Of a stretch of DNA of 32,576 nt, positions 24,985 to 32,576 are shown in pieces (within the stretch, counting starts at the first letter, position 1; the number at the start of each line of letters is the position of its first letter). This DNA comes from Pelagibacteraceae bacterium AG-390-A23 (GTDB lineage: Bacteria; Pseudomonadota; Alphaproteobacteria; Pelagibacterales; Pelagibacteraceae), in contig QCGW01000011.1 in assembly GCA_003279775.1 (NCBI GenBank), positions 1-32,576 on the forward strand, read 5' to 3'. The notes under the pieces are model-generated. The model searched no databases. It was not told the DNA's origin and was given only the letters and a program-made list of their open reading frames with translations. The position numbers were made by a program, and so were the translations under genes.

Positions 24985-27563
24985 TTTTTCTTTTTTTTAG
25001 ATTTTTTATTTTTATCGTATTCTCTTCTTTTCTCAATTAGTATTAGAGCCTCTTCCATTGTTAGCTCTACTGGATCTTTTTCCTCTGGAATTGTTGCATT
25101 TAGAGATTTGTATTTAATGTATGGTCCATATTGACCTTTCATGATTCGGACTGGTTTTTTATCCTCAGGATGCTCCCCTAAATCTTTTATAATTGAAGAA
25201 GACATTCTTCCAGGTTTTGCTTCAGCTATGAGTGTAATTGCTCTATTTAATCCAATAGAAAAAATTTCTTCGACATTTTCAATTCTAGCTGATTTATTTT
25301 CACATTTTAAATATGGCCCAAATCTACCAGTATTCAAAGTGATTTCTTTTTGATTTTCTGGATTAATGCCTAATGATTTAGGAAGCGAACATAAAAATTT
25401 TGCTTTATCTAAATCAATGCTTTCTAATTCAATTCCTTTAGGTATAGATACATTTTTCAATAGTTCATTAACTTCAGGTTTCTTTTTTTTAGTTTTTTTT
25501 CTTTTTTTAGGTTTTTCTTCCTCAATATTCTCCTCAAGAACTTTCTCATACTGAAGATAAGGACCAAATCTTCCATTTTTTAGAAAAATATCATTTCCAT
25601 TTTCGTGTTTTCCAAGAAATTTTGGTTCAGCAAGTTGTGATTGTGCAGCAGCTTTAGCTTTTGATAGTGGTCTTGTAAATTTACATTCAGGATAGTTTGA
25701 ACATCCAATAAAGGCACCTCCTCTAAAACTATTTTTTAAACTAAGGGAACCCGTTTCACATAACTGACATTTTCTAACTATCTTTCCTTCTTTATCAGTG
25801 TCAAATATCAATGCTCCCAAACTTTCATTTAAAAGATCTAAAACCTCTCTAGTTCTTTTTTCTTTTACCTCTGAAACATTGCTATTAAAATCTTTCCAAA
25901 ACATTTCTAAGACTTTTAACCAACTTTCTTTTCCAGAAGTTATTTCATCTAGCTGATCCTCTAGTCCAGCTGTGAAGTTATAATCCACATACTTTGAAAA
26001 TAGTTTTTCTAAAAAAGCAGAAATTAATTTACCTCTGTCAGTCGGTAAAAATCTTTTATTAATTATTTCTGCATAACCTCTATTTGCTATTGTTGAAATT
26101 ATACTTGCATAAGTTGAAGGCCTTCCAATTCCTAACTCTTCTAATTTTTTAACCAAACTAGCCTCAGAGTAACGTGGGGGAGGCTGGGTAAAATGTTGTT
26201 CATCAATAAGAGCTTCTATGTTAATTGGTCCTTTTGACATCTCAGGTAAAATTTGCTCATCATCATCTTTACTTTGATTTGAATAAACTTTTAAAAATCC
26301 ATCAAATTTCAAAACCGATCCGCTTGATTTACATATAGTTTTTCCGTCTTCAGACTCAATTGTTATTGTATTTCTATCAAATTTTGCTGTTTCCATTTGA
26401 GACGATAGAGCTCTAGACCAAATTAAAGAATATAATTTTTGCTGGTCAGAACTTAAATACTTTTTAACAGAATCTGGATTTCTATTAATATCAGTTGGTC
26501 TTATTGCTTCATGCGCTTCCTGAGCATTTTTTGCTTTTTTTCCTGAGTAATTATTTGGATTTTCTGGCAAGTATTCGTTACCATATTCTTTTTTAATAAA
26601 ATTTCTAAAATCAGAGACAGCATCAGCTGATAAATTAGTTCCATCCGTTCTCATATAAGTAATTAACCCAACTGTATCTCCCTCAATTTCTATTCCTTGA
26701 TAAAGTTTTTGTGCTATTTGCATTGTTCTTGATGCACCAAAACCCAATCTACTAGAAGCAACTTGCTGAAGTGTTGAAGTAGTAAAGGGTCCTGAAGGAT
26801 TTCTGCTAACAACTTTTGAAGAAATATCAGTTATGTTAAATTTTTTGATCTTAATATTTGAAATTGCCTTTTCAATTTCCTCTTTATTTTTAAATGAAAA
26901 TTTTTCAATTTTTTCTCCATCAAGTTGAGAAATACTTGCTGTAATTTTGCTTTTGTTTTTATCCTGAAAATCAATGCTTAAAGTCCAAAACTCTTCTGGT
27001 TTGAATAATTCAATTTCATGTTCTCTTTCAGTAATCAATTTTAGTGCAACAGATTGAACTCTACCTGCTGATTTTGAACCAGGTAATTTAGTCCAAAGTA
27101 TTGGTGATATATTAAATCCCACCAAATAATCTAAAGCTCTTCTAGCCATATATGCATCAACTAATAATGGCTCTATCTGTCTTGGATTTTCAATACCATG
27201 TGTGACGGCTTTTTTTGTTATTTCATTAAATACCACACGTTCAATTTCTTTATCCTTTAAAAGTTTTTTTTCATCTAAATATTCTTTTACATGCCATGCT
27301 ATTGCTTCACCCTCACGATCTGGGTCGGTAGCAAGAATTATTTTTGAAGAATCTTTCGCAGCATCAGTAATTTCTTTTAAATATTTTTTTGAAAAGCTAT
27401 CAACTTCCCATTCCATTTTAAAATTTTGATCAGGATCAACTGATCCATTTTTTGAAGGAAGATCTCTAATATGACCATAGCTAGCTAAAACGGTATAGTT
27501 ATCACCTAAATATTTATTAATTGTTTTCGCTTTAGCAGGGCTTTCAACTATGACTAGATTCAT
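24981..27563 (-). CDS. topA: DNA topoisomerase I (type IA)
   Basis: TopA relaxes negatively supercoiled DNA by single-strand passage. The 860-residue protein begins with the Toprim domain, with Glu7 in VESPAKAKT and the metal triad DPDRE (Asp80, Asp82, Glu84). The active-site tyrosine is Tyr303 in GLITYMRTDGTNLS. After residue 595 come one C4 zinc finger (Cys599, 602, 621, 627) and three short repeats of the form GRFGPYL / GQYGPYI (about 663-673, 746-754, 809-818). A polylysine tail ends the chain. plsY is 37 bp upstream; I recall dprA lying there in many relatives, and it is absent. Confidence 0.98.
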   Translation of the reverse strand: MNLVIVESPAKAKTINKYLGDNYTVLASYGHIRDLPSKNGSVDPDQNFKMEWEVDSFSKKYLKEITDAAKDSSKIILATDPDREGEAIAWHVKEYLDEKKLLKDKEIERVVFNEITKKAVTHGIENPRQIEPLLVDAYMARRALDYLVGFNISPILWTKLPGSKSAGRVQSVALKLITEREHEIELFKPEEFWTLSIDFQDKNKSKITASISQLDGEKIEKFSFKNKEEIEKAISNIKIKKFNITDISSKVVSRNPSGPFTTSTLQQVASSRLGFGASRTMQIAQKLYQGIEIEGDTVGLITYMRTDGTNLSADAVSDFRNFIKKEYGNEYLPENPNNYSGKKAKNAQEAHEAIRPTDINRNPDSVKKYLSSDQQKLYSLIWSRALSSQMETAKFDRNTITIESEDGKTICKSSGSVLKFDGFLKVYSNQSKDDDEQILPEMSKGPINIEALIDEQHFTQPPPRYSEASLVKKLEELGIGRPSTYASIISTIANRGYAEIINKRFLPTDRGKLISAFLEKLFSKYVDYNFTAGLEDQLDEITSGKESWLKVLEMFWKDFNSNVSEVKEKRTREVLDLLNESLGALIFDTDKEGKIVRKCQLCETGSLSLKNSFRGGAFIGCSNYPECKFTRPLSKAKAAAQSQLAEPKFLGKHENGNDIFLKNGRFGPYLQYEKVLEENIEEEKPKKRKKTKKKKPEVNELLKNVSIPKGIELESIDLDKAKFLCSLPKSLGINPENQKEITLNTGRFGPYLKCENKSARIENVEEIFSIGLNRAITLIAEAKPGRMSSSIIKDLGEHPEDKKPVRIMKGQYGPYIKYKSLNATIPEEKDPVELTMEEALILIEKRREYDKNKKSKKKKK

Positions 27564-27571
27564 AAATTAAC

Positions 27572-27599
27572 AAACTACTCAAAAGAGTTTGATAGTCAA
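27572..27599 (-). promoter_or_regulatory. Candidate promoter for topA in the plsY-topA gap
   Basis: Reading the minus strand, TTGACT (27599-27594) is followed after 16 bp by TAGTTT (27577-27572), a weak -10 of three matches out of six. Only 8 nt separate it from the topA ATG at 27563. The spacer and -10 also contain an inverted repeat, CAAACT (27571-27576) with AGTTTG (27586-27591), which could instead be a weak hairpin ending the plsY transcript. Confidence 0.35.
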
Positions 27600-27600
27600 A

Positions 27601-28179
27601 TTAATAAATTTTTGTCTTAGTTTCTTCTTTATTTTTCAAGCGTTTAATATTTTCTCTATGGGTAAAAAATATTAAAATAAACATTATTGTGTAAAAAAAT
27701 ACATTTTCCAAACCCTCCAAAATTAAAATATAAACAGGTATAGAGAGTGATCCTATCAATGAAGCTAAAGATGAATATTTAGAAATAAAAAAAATTATTA
27801 ACCAACAAATACCAAACACTAAACCAAAAATAATATTTAAAGAAAAAAGTATCCCAACATATGTAGCTACACCTTTGCCACCTTTAAATTTTAACCATAC
27901 TGGAAACACATGGCCTATAAAAGCACATAAAGCTGATATATATACTGCATCAGAGAAATTAATTTTTACATATAAAACAGGTATTACTGCTTTTAACACA
28001 TCAAGTATTAGTGTTGAATAACCAATTAATTTATTACCAGTTCTTAAGGCATTTGTTGCGCCAATATTACCAGAACCGATTTCTCTAATATCTTTTTTTA
28101 AAAATATTTTAGTTAAAATTAATCCAAAAGGAATTGATCCCATTAGGTATGAGATTATACCTATTATAAAAAGTTCCAT
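27601..28179 (-). CDS. plsY: Acyl-phosphate glycerol-3-phosphate acyltransferase PlsY
   Basis: PlsY is an inner-membrane enzyme that acylates glycerol-3-phosphate from acyl-phosphate made by PlsX, starting phospholipid synthesis. The 192-residue product is strongly hydrophobic, with about five membrane segments. The three family motifs are seen: GSIPFG (14-19), GSGNIGATN (35-43) and KFKGGKGVAT (97-106), with GH at 89-90. Its ATG lies 2 bp after the pyrC stop, so it belongs to the pyrB-pyrC-plsY run seen in other alphaproteobacteria. Confidence 0.96.
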   Translation of the reverse strand: MELFIIGIISYLMGSIPFGLILTKIFLKKDIREIGSGNIGATNALRTGNKLIGYSTLILDVLKAVIPVLYVKINFSDAVYISALCAFIGHVFPVWLKFKGGKGVATYVGILFSLNIIFGLVFGICWLIIFFISKYSSLASLIGSLSIPVYILILEGLENVFFYTIMFILIFFTHRENIKRLKNKEETKTKIY

Positions 28180-28181
28180 TT

Positions 28182-29468
28182 TTATATTTTAAATAATTCT
28201 TTACCTTTTACAAATGTATTGGTTACTTTTCCTTGAAGTTTCTTATCTTCAATTGAAGTATTTTTAGATTTAGAGATTAAATTTTCTTTTTTTACAATCC
28301 ATGGTTTATTGATATCTACTATACAAAAATCCGCATCATTACCAATAGATAGGTTTCCTTTATTTATATTTAATATTTTTGCTGGATTAGAGGTTAAAGC
28401 TTGAATGATAGTTTCAAGTTTTACAGATCCATTATGAAATAATTCTAAACTTAAAGATAACAATGTTTCAATACCAGATGCACCTGTTGCAGCTTGAGAA
28501 AAAGTTAATCTTTTTGATTCTTCATCTTCAGGTTTATGGTCAGAAACAATTACATCAATAGTTTTATCTTTTAATCCTTGAACTAAAGCTTCTCGATCTT
28601 CTTCTCTTCTCAGTGGAGGTGATAATTTTAAAAATGTTCTAAAATCTCCAATATCATTTTCATTTAATGAGAGATTATTTATTGATACACCGCAAGTAAA
28701 TTTTACATTTTGTTTACGTTCCTTAATTATATCTACAGATTTTCCTGCTGAAAGTTGAGATATATGATATCGACATTTAGTTTTTTCTAAGAGAGTAAGG
28801 TCTCTTTCAATTATAATTCTTTCAGCAATATCTGGTATGCTTGATAAGCCTAGTTTTGTTGCAATAATACCAGAATTAATCATACCATTTTTAGCTAAAT
28901 CGTAATCTTCAGCATGTTGCATTATAAGACATCCCAAATCTTTAGCTGAATTCATAATTCTAGACATAAGTCTAGTATTTTGAATTGTTTTTACTCCGTC
29001 AGTAAAAGCAATAATTCCTTTTTTAGCTAGTAACCCAAATTCAGTCATATTGGTGCCATCAGTGTTTTGAGTTAATGAAGCGCAGGGAAAGATATTTATT
29101 TTAGACTTATCACGTCCTCTTCTTTTTAAAAAATCTACAATTGATACATTATCTATAATTGGATCTGTATTAGGCATGGTTACAACGGAAGTTACTCCTC
29201 CAGATAATGCTGCATTGCTTAAAGTCCTAAAATTTTCTTTATATTCATATCCTGGCTCGCCTACAAAAACTCTCATATCCACTATACCAGGAAATATATA
29301 TTTACCTTTTAAGTCAGTAGGTTTTTCTCTAGTTGGTAAATTGTTTGTATTTACCTTTTTTCCTATTGCTTCTATCTTGCCGTCTTCTCCAATTATTAAT
29401 CCACCATTTTCGTTAATGGAATTATGAGGATCTATAATGTTTGCATTTATAAAGTATTGTTTTTTCAT
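28182..29468 (-). CDS. pyrC: Dihydroorotase-family protein PyrC, probably non-catalytic
   Basis: Active dihydroorotase closes carbamoyl-aspartate to dihydroorotate using a zinc centre. This 428-residue type I homologue has the fold (PGIVDM at 60-65, GGVTSVVTMPNT at 90-101, QHAED at 184-188, DHKPE at 310-314), but several ligands are lost. The D-x-H-x-H motif reads DMRVF (64-68), the second histidine of the HIxH motif is Gln238, and the PHH motif reads INN (263-265). It is therefore probably a PyrB-partner protein of the kind called PyrX or inactive PyrC', and a separate active dihydroorotase would be needed elsewhere. It abuts pyrB with no spacer, which fits a joint complex. Confidence 0.9.
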   Translation of the reverse strand: MKKQYFINANIIDPHNSINENGGLIIGEDGKIEAIGKKVNTNNLPTREKPTDLKGKYIFPGIVDMRVFVGEPGYEYKENFRTLSNAALSGGVTSVVTMPNTDPIIDNVSIVDFLKRRGRDKSKINIFPCASLTQNTDGTNMTEFGLLAKKGIIAFTDGVKTIQNTRLMSRIMNSAKDLGCLIMQHAEDYDLAKNGMINSGIIATKLGLSSIPDIAERIIIERDLTLLEKTKCRYHISQLSAGKSVDIIKERKQNVKFTCGVSINNLSLNENDIGDFRTFLKLSPPLRREEDREALVQGLKDKTIDVIVSDHKPEDEESKRLTFSQAATGASGIETLLSLSLELFHNGSVKLETIIQALTSNPAKILNINKGNLSIGNDADFCIVDINKPWIVKKENLISKSKNTSIEDKKLQGKVTNTFVKGKELFKI

Positions 29469-30410
29469 TTATTCACAAAATATTTTTAAACATGCCATTC
29501 TTACAGCAACACCTAATTCAACTTGTTCTTTAATTACACTCTTGTTTATGTCATCAGCTAATCTTGTATCAATCTCAATTCCTCTATTCATTGGACCAGG
29601 ATGCATAATTAAAGCATCTGATTTTGCATGATCAAGTTTATCTGGTGTTAATCCATAATATTCGTAGTACTCTCTGTTTGATGAAAGATATGAACTGGTC
29701 ATCCTTTCATTTTGTAATCTAAGCATCATCACAATATCACAATCTTTGAGGCCCTTTTTCATATCAGTAAAAGTATTTACACCAAATTTTTCAATTTCTT
29801 TTGGCATAAGGTTAGATGGAGCAACTATATTAACCTCAGCTCCTAACATTGTAAGAAGATAAATATTTGATCTAGCTACTCTTGAATGTAGTATATCTCC
29901 ACATATTGCTATTTTTAATCCTTGAATTTTTTTTTTTCGATTTCTAATTGTTAATGCATCTAATAATGCTTGGGTAGGATGTTCGCGTCTACCATCACCA
30001 GCATTTAATACGACACAATTAACTTTTTGAGATAATAGATTACATGCACCAGAGTCTTGATGTCTGATCACAATTATATCAGGATGCATTGCATTTAAGG
30101 TCATTGCCGTATCAATCAAAGTTTCACCTTTCTTAATTGCAGAGTTACCCATATTCATTGACATAACATCCGCACCAAGTCTTTTTCCAGCAAGTTCAAA
30201 TGAGCTTTGAGTTCTAGTTGATGGCTCAAAGAATAAATTTATTTGTGTTTTACCTCTTAACACATCAATTTTTTTATTTTTACTCTGATTTAATTTTATG
30301 AAAGTTTCTGACTCATCCAGGATATAATTAATATCATTAACTGATAGATCTTGGATACCTAACAGATGTTTTTGTGAGATTTTAATAGCTTTATTGGTTT
30401 TAATTGCCAT
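29469..30410 (-). CDS. pyrB: Aspartate carbamoyltransferase catalytic subunit
   Basis: PyrB condenses carbamoyl phosphate and aspartate, the first committed step of pyrimidine synthesis. The ATG at 30410 gives 313 residues, the usual size. Carbamoyl-phosphate motifs [12 protein letters not shown] (61-72) and HQDSGA (117-122) are present, with [11 protein letters not shown] (144-154) and the late HPGPMNRG. A frame open to 30449 would add 13 residues unlike the family, and these codons lie over a good promoter, so the shorter start is chosen. The stop is immediately followed by the pyrC ATG. Confidence 0.97.
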   Translation of the reverse strand: MAIKTNKAIKISQKHLLGIQDLSVNDINYILDESETFIKLNQSKNKKIDVLRGKTQINLFFEPSTRTQSSFELAGKRLGADVMSMNMGNSAIKKGETLIDTAMTLNAMHPDIIVIRHQDSGACNLLSQKVNCVVLNAGDGRREHPTQALLDALTIRNRKKKIQGLKIAICGDILHSRVARSNIYLLTMLGAEVNIVAPSNLMPKEIEKFGVNTFTDMKKGLKDCDIVMMLRLQNERMTSSYLSSNREYYEYYGLTPDKLDHAKSDALIMHPGPMNRGIEIDTRLADDINKSVIKEQVELGVAVRMACLKIFCE

Positions 30411-30420
30411 TAAAATTAAC

Positions 30421-30449
30421 TCTATAGCTATAAAGCCCCTAAATGGCAA
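30421..30449 (-). promoter_or_regulatory. Candidate sigma70 promoter for pyrB-pyrC-plsY
   Basis: On the minus strand TTGCCA (30449-30444) and TATAGA (30426-30421) are separated by exactly 17 bp. The -35 matches five of six consensus bases. Only 10 nt lie between the -10 and the pyrB ATG, so the mRNA would start within a few bases of it. A 10-bp palindrome TATAGCTATA (30423-30432) overlaps the -10. Confidence 0.55.
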
Positions 30450-30452
30450 GGA

Positions 30453-30908
30453 TTAATTATTTAAATAATCTATAGCTCCTTGAAGAATAAATGCAGCTGC
30501 ATTTTGATCTATGTTTTTTTCACGCTTAGAAACATTAACATCAAGCTGACTAGATAGATTAAATGCCCCAACAGTTGAAAGTCTTTCATCCCATAAGCAA
30601 ACTTCTACATCAATATTTTGGTCTATATTTTTAGATACATCACTTACTGATTGAGCAGAAGGACCTAATGAACCATCCATATTAATTGGATATCCAATGA
30701 TAATTCCTTTAATATTGTTTTCCTGTATTATTTTTTTTAATTCGTTAATTAGATCATCATTATTAGTTTTATTGATCGTTTTAAAAGGTGTGGCTATTGA
30801 CTGTTTTTCATCACAAATTGATACACCGATTCTTTTTGAACCAAGATCTAAACCAATCAATCTTGAGGTTTCAGACTGTTTTTTTTTGAATTCTTTAATA
30901 GTGATCAT
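30453..30908 (-). CDS. ruvX: Holliday junction resolvase-like protein RuvX (YqgF)
   Basis: RuvX/YqgF is an RNase H-fold nuclease. Family members are linked to 16S rRNA 5' end processing and have been proposed as Holliday junction resolvases. The 151-residue product has the catalytic pattern GLDLGSKRIGVSICD (Asp21, near 19-33), GYPINMDGSLGPSA in the middle, LWDERLST (near 104-111) and a final DQNAAAFILQGAIDYL carrying the third acidic site. The start at 30908 is one possible choice, and about ten N-terminal residues before the core are variable. It sits 42 bp upstream of pyrB and is divergent from gatC. Confidence 0.93.
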   Translation of the reverse strand: MITIKEFKKKQSETSRLIGLDLGSKRIGVSICDEKQSIATPFKTINKTNNDDLINELKKIIQENNIKGIIIGYPINMDGSLGPSAQSVSDVSKNIDQNIDVEVCLWDERLSTVGAFNLSSQLDVNVSKREKNIDQNAAAFILQGAIDYLNN

Positions 30909-30909
30909 A

Positions 30910-30938
30910 TTGTATATTTTAAACTTAAGTGATAGTTT
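30910..30938 (+). promoter_or_regulatory. Weak promoter candidate for gatC-gatA
   Basis: TTGTAT (30910-30915) is followed after 17 bp by TAGTTT (30933-30938). The -10 is poor (three of six bases) but identical to that proposed for topA. Transcription would start near 30945, 14 nt before the gatC ATG. The 50-bp gap must also serve the divergent ruvX. Confidence 0.3.
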
Positions 30939-30958
30939 GCGACATATTTAAATACCAT

Positions 30959-31246
30959 ATGAGCATCGATCTTAAAACAATAAAGCACATATCTAAACTA
31001 TCAAGAATTTCTGTAGATGAGAAAAAAGCAGAGAAACTTGCAGGAGATTTAAATTCAATTTTCGATTTTATTGAAAAACTTAACGAATTAGAAACTGAAA
31101 ATGTTGAACCATTAACTTCTGTTGCCGAAACAACTCTAAAACTAAGATCAGATGAAGTAAAAAGTAAAAACCTAAGAGATCAAGTGATAAAAAATTCTCC
31201 TAAGGAAAATGAAGATTATTTTGTAGTACCAAAGGTAATTGAATAA
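30959..31246 (+). CDS. gatC: Aspartyl/glutamyl-tRNA amidotransferase subunit C
   Basis: GatC stabilises the GatCAB complex, which converts Glu-tRNA(Gln) and Asp-tRNA(Asn) to the amidated forms using glutamine. The 95-residue protein begins [19 protein letters not shown] and has the conserved [22 protein letters not shown] (spread over 43-65). It ends in [13 protein letters not shown], typical of the family. A GTG at 30929 in the same frame would add ten unrelated residues over the putative promoter, so the ATG is preferred. Its stop shares a base with the gatA start. Confidence 0.96.
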   Translation: MSIDLKTIKHISKLSRISVDEKKAEKLAGDLNSIFDFIEKLNELETENVEPLTSVAETTLKLRSDEVKSKNLRDQVIKNSPKENEDYFVVPKVIE

Positions 31247-32576
31247 TGTCAGATATAACTAAACAATCATTATCTGAGTTAGTAGAAAATATAAAAAGTA
31301 AAAAACTTTCCTCAAATGAAGTTACTAAAGCATTTGTTGAAAGATCAGAAAAATCAAAAGAATTAAATGCATATATAACTGAAGATTATGCAAATGCTTT
31401 AAATAAAGCAAAAAAGTTTGATGAAAAACCTAATCTTGATCTTAAATTGCCAGGCATTCCAATAGCTGTAAAAGATTTATTTTGTACAAAAGATTTAAGA
31501 ACTACAGCAGGTAGTAAGATTTTAAATAACTTTGTTCCAACTTACGAGTCAACAGTCACACAAAATATTTGGAATGAAGGAGCTATCCTAATGGGCAAAT
31601 TAAATTGTGATGAATTTGCAATGGGTTCATCTAATGAAACTAGTTTTTTTGGTAATGTACAAAACCCAATTGATAAGAATTTAGTTCCAGGAGGTTCTTC
31701 AGGTGGATCGTCTTCTGCTGTAGCGGCTCAATTAACACCAATAACTATTGGAACAGATACAGGTGGATCTATAAGACAGCCTGCATCATTTACTGGAACT
31801 GTTGGATTAAAACCTACTTATGGTAGTTGCTCTAGATACGGCATTGTAGCATTTGCATCATCCCTAGATCAAGCTGGTCCAATGGCGCAAAATGTTAAAG
31901 ATTGTGCATTGTTGCAGGAAGTTATTAGCACTTATGATGAAAAAGATTCTACATCAATAGACTTTAAAAGAAACGAGTATAGCAAAGAATTAACAAAAGA
32001 TATTAAAGGTAAAAAAATAGGAATACCCAAAGAATATACAGTAGATGGTATGCCTAAAGAAATAGAAGACCTATGGAAAAAAGGTATTGAATATGCAAAA
32101 GATTGTGGTGCTGAGATTATCGATATATCTCTACCTCATACTAATTATGCACTACCAACTTATTACATAGTAGCACCAGCAGAGGCCTCATCTAATTTGG
32201 CTAGATACGATGGTGTTAAATATGGTTTTAGAGCTGATGGAGAAAATCTTATTGATATGTATGAAAAAACTAGATCTGAGGGATTTGGTGCTGAAGTTCA
32301 AAGAAGAATAATGATTGGAACTTATGTTTTATCTTCAGGATATTACGATGCTTATTATCTTAAAGCTCAAAAGGTAAGAAAACTTATTAAAAATGATTTT
32401 GATAATGCTTATAAAAAAGTTGATGCAATTCTAACCCCATCCACTCCAAGTTCTGCGTTTAAAATTGGTGAAAAAACAAATGATCCAGTTTCAATGTATT
32501 TAAATGATATTTTTACTGTCCCTGTAAATTTAGCAGGTTTACCTGGAATTTCTATACCTGCAGGCCATGATGCTAA
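31246..32576 (+). CDS. gatA: Aspartyl/glutamyl-tRNA amidotransferase subunit A (3' end outside window)
   Basis: GatA is the glutaminase subunit that releases ammonia for tRNA-dependent amidation. The 443 codons in the window cover about 90% of a normal GatA (about 485 residues). The amidase Ser-cisSer-Lys triad is complete: Lys76 in AVKDLF, Ser151 in PGGSSGGSS, and Ser175 in [10 protein letters not shown]. The glycine-serine amidase signature surrounds the last two. It starts in the gatC stop (TAATG). Translation is open to the window edge, and gatB is expected next. Confidence 0.98.
   Translation, partial: MSDITKQSLSELVENIKSKKLSSNEVTKAFVERSEKSKELNAYITEDYANALNKAKKFDEKPNLDLKLPGIPIAVKDLFCTKDLRTTAGSKILNNFVPTYESTVTQNIWNEGAILMGKLNCDEFAMGSSNETSFFGNVQNPIDKNLVPGGSSGGSSSAVAAQLTPITIGTDTGGSIRQPASFTGTVGLKPTYGSCSRYGIVAFASSLDQAGPMAQNVKDCALLQEVISTYDEKDSTSIDFKRNEYSKELTKDIKGKKIGIPKEYTVDGMPKEIEDLWKKGIEYAKDCGAEIIDISLPHTNYALPTYYIVAPAEASSNLARYDGVKYGFRADGENLIDMYEKTRSEGFGAEVQRRIMIGTYVLSSGYYDAYYLKAQKVRKLIKNDFDNAYKKVDAILTPSTPSSAFKIGEKTNDPVSMYLNDIFTVPVNLAGLPGISIPAGHDA

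Noticed and set aside
30929-30958. GTG start for gatC at 30929
   Set aside because: It adds ten unrelated residues across the divergent promoter gap; the ATG at 30959 gives the conserved start.
1-32576. Search for tRNA or rRNA genes, CRISPR arrays, insertion sequences, toxin-antitoxin or defence genes
   Set aside because: Nothing with such structure was found; nearly all of the sequence is accounted for by conserved housekeeping genes.

Overview
The window looks like a stretch of chromosome from a streamlined alphaproteobacterium, most probably SAR11 (Pelagibacterales). The evidence is a strongly AT-rich composition, lysine- and isoleucine-rich proteins, almost no intergenic DNA, adk between secY and rpsM (an alphaproteobacterial arrangement), and the ruvX-pyrB-pyrC-plsY-topA order next to divergent gatCA. 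The SAR11 call is made from recognised proteins and layout, not from a database search.

Positions 1-18314 (+ strand) hold the 3' part of rpoC, then a 167-bp gap with a promoter and a possible structured leader. After that comes one nearly gapless run of str, S10, spc and alpha operon genes: rpsL-rpsG-fusA-rpsJ-rplC-rplD-rplW-rplB-rpsS-rplV-rpsC-rplP-rpmC-rpsQ-rplN-rplX-rplE-rpsN-rpsH-rplF-rplR-rpsE-rplO-secY-adk-(promoter)-rpsM-rpsK-rpoA-rplQ. Two genes usual in such clusters are missing from their normal places: tuf (between fusA and rpsJ) and rpmD (between rpsE and rplO). Many junctions are TAATG, where the stop and the next start share one base.

Positions 18325-24235 are mixed housekeeping genes on both strands. 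They are an RluC-type pseudouridine synthase, lipB (-), the magnesium channel mgtE (+), panC (-), then galU-ugd (+), which together make UDP-glucose and UDP-glucuronate. Convergent neighbours here end within 1-2 bp of each other or overlap.

Positions 24237-30908 (- strand) form a run ruvX-pyrB-pyrC-plsY-topA-small secreted protein-ridA-like. It covers pyrimidine synthesis, phospholipid acylation and DNA topology. The PyrC protein lacks the metal-binding histidines of active dihydroorotases and is probably a non-catalytic partner of PyrB. dprA, which I recall lying between plsY and topA in many alphaproteobacteria, is not there.

Positions 30959-32576 (+) are gatC and the 5' part of gatA, subunits of the amidotransferase that completes Gln-tRNA(Gln) and/or Asn-tRNA(Asn).

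No rRNA or tRNA gene, CRISPR array, insertion sequence, prophage or defence locus was seen, and no stretch of 300 bases lacks a gene (the longest gap is 2294-2460). I found no new multi-gene system. The most interesting items are the degenerate PyrC, the rpsL leader region, the recurrent TAATG junctions, and several candidate promoters whose -10 box lies only about 8-11 nt from the start codon.
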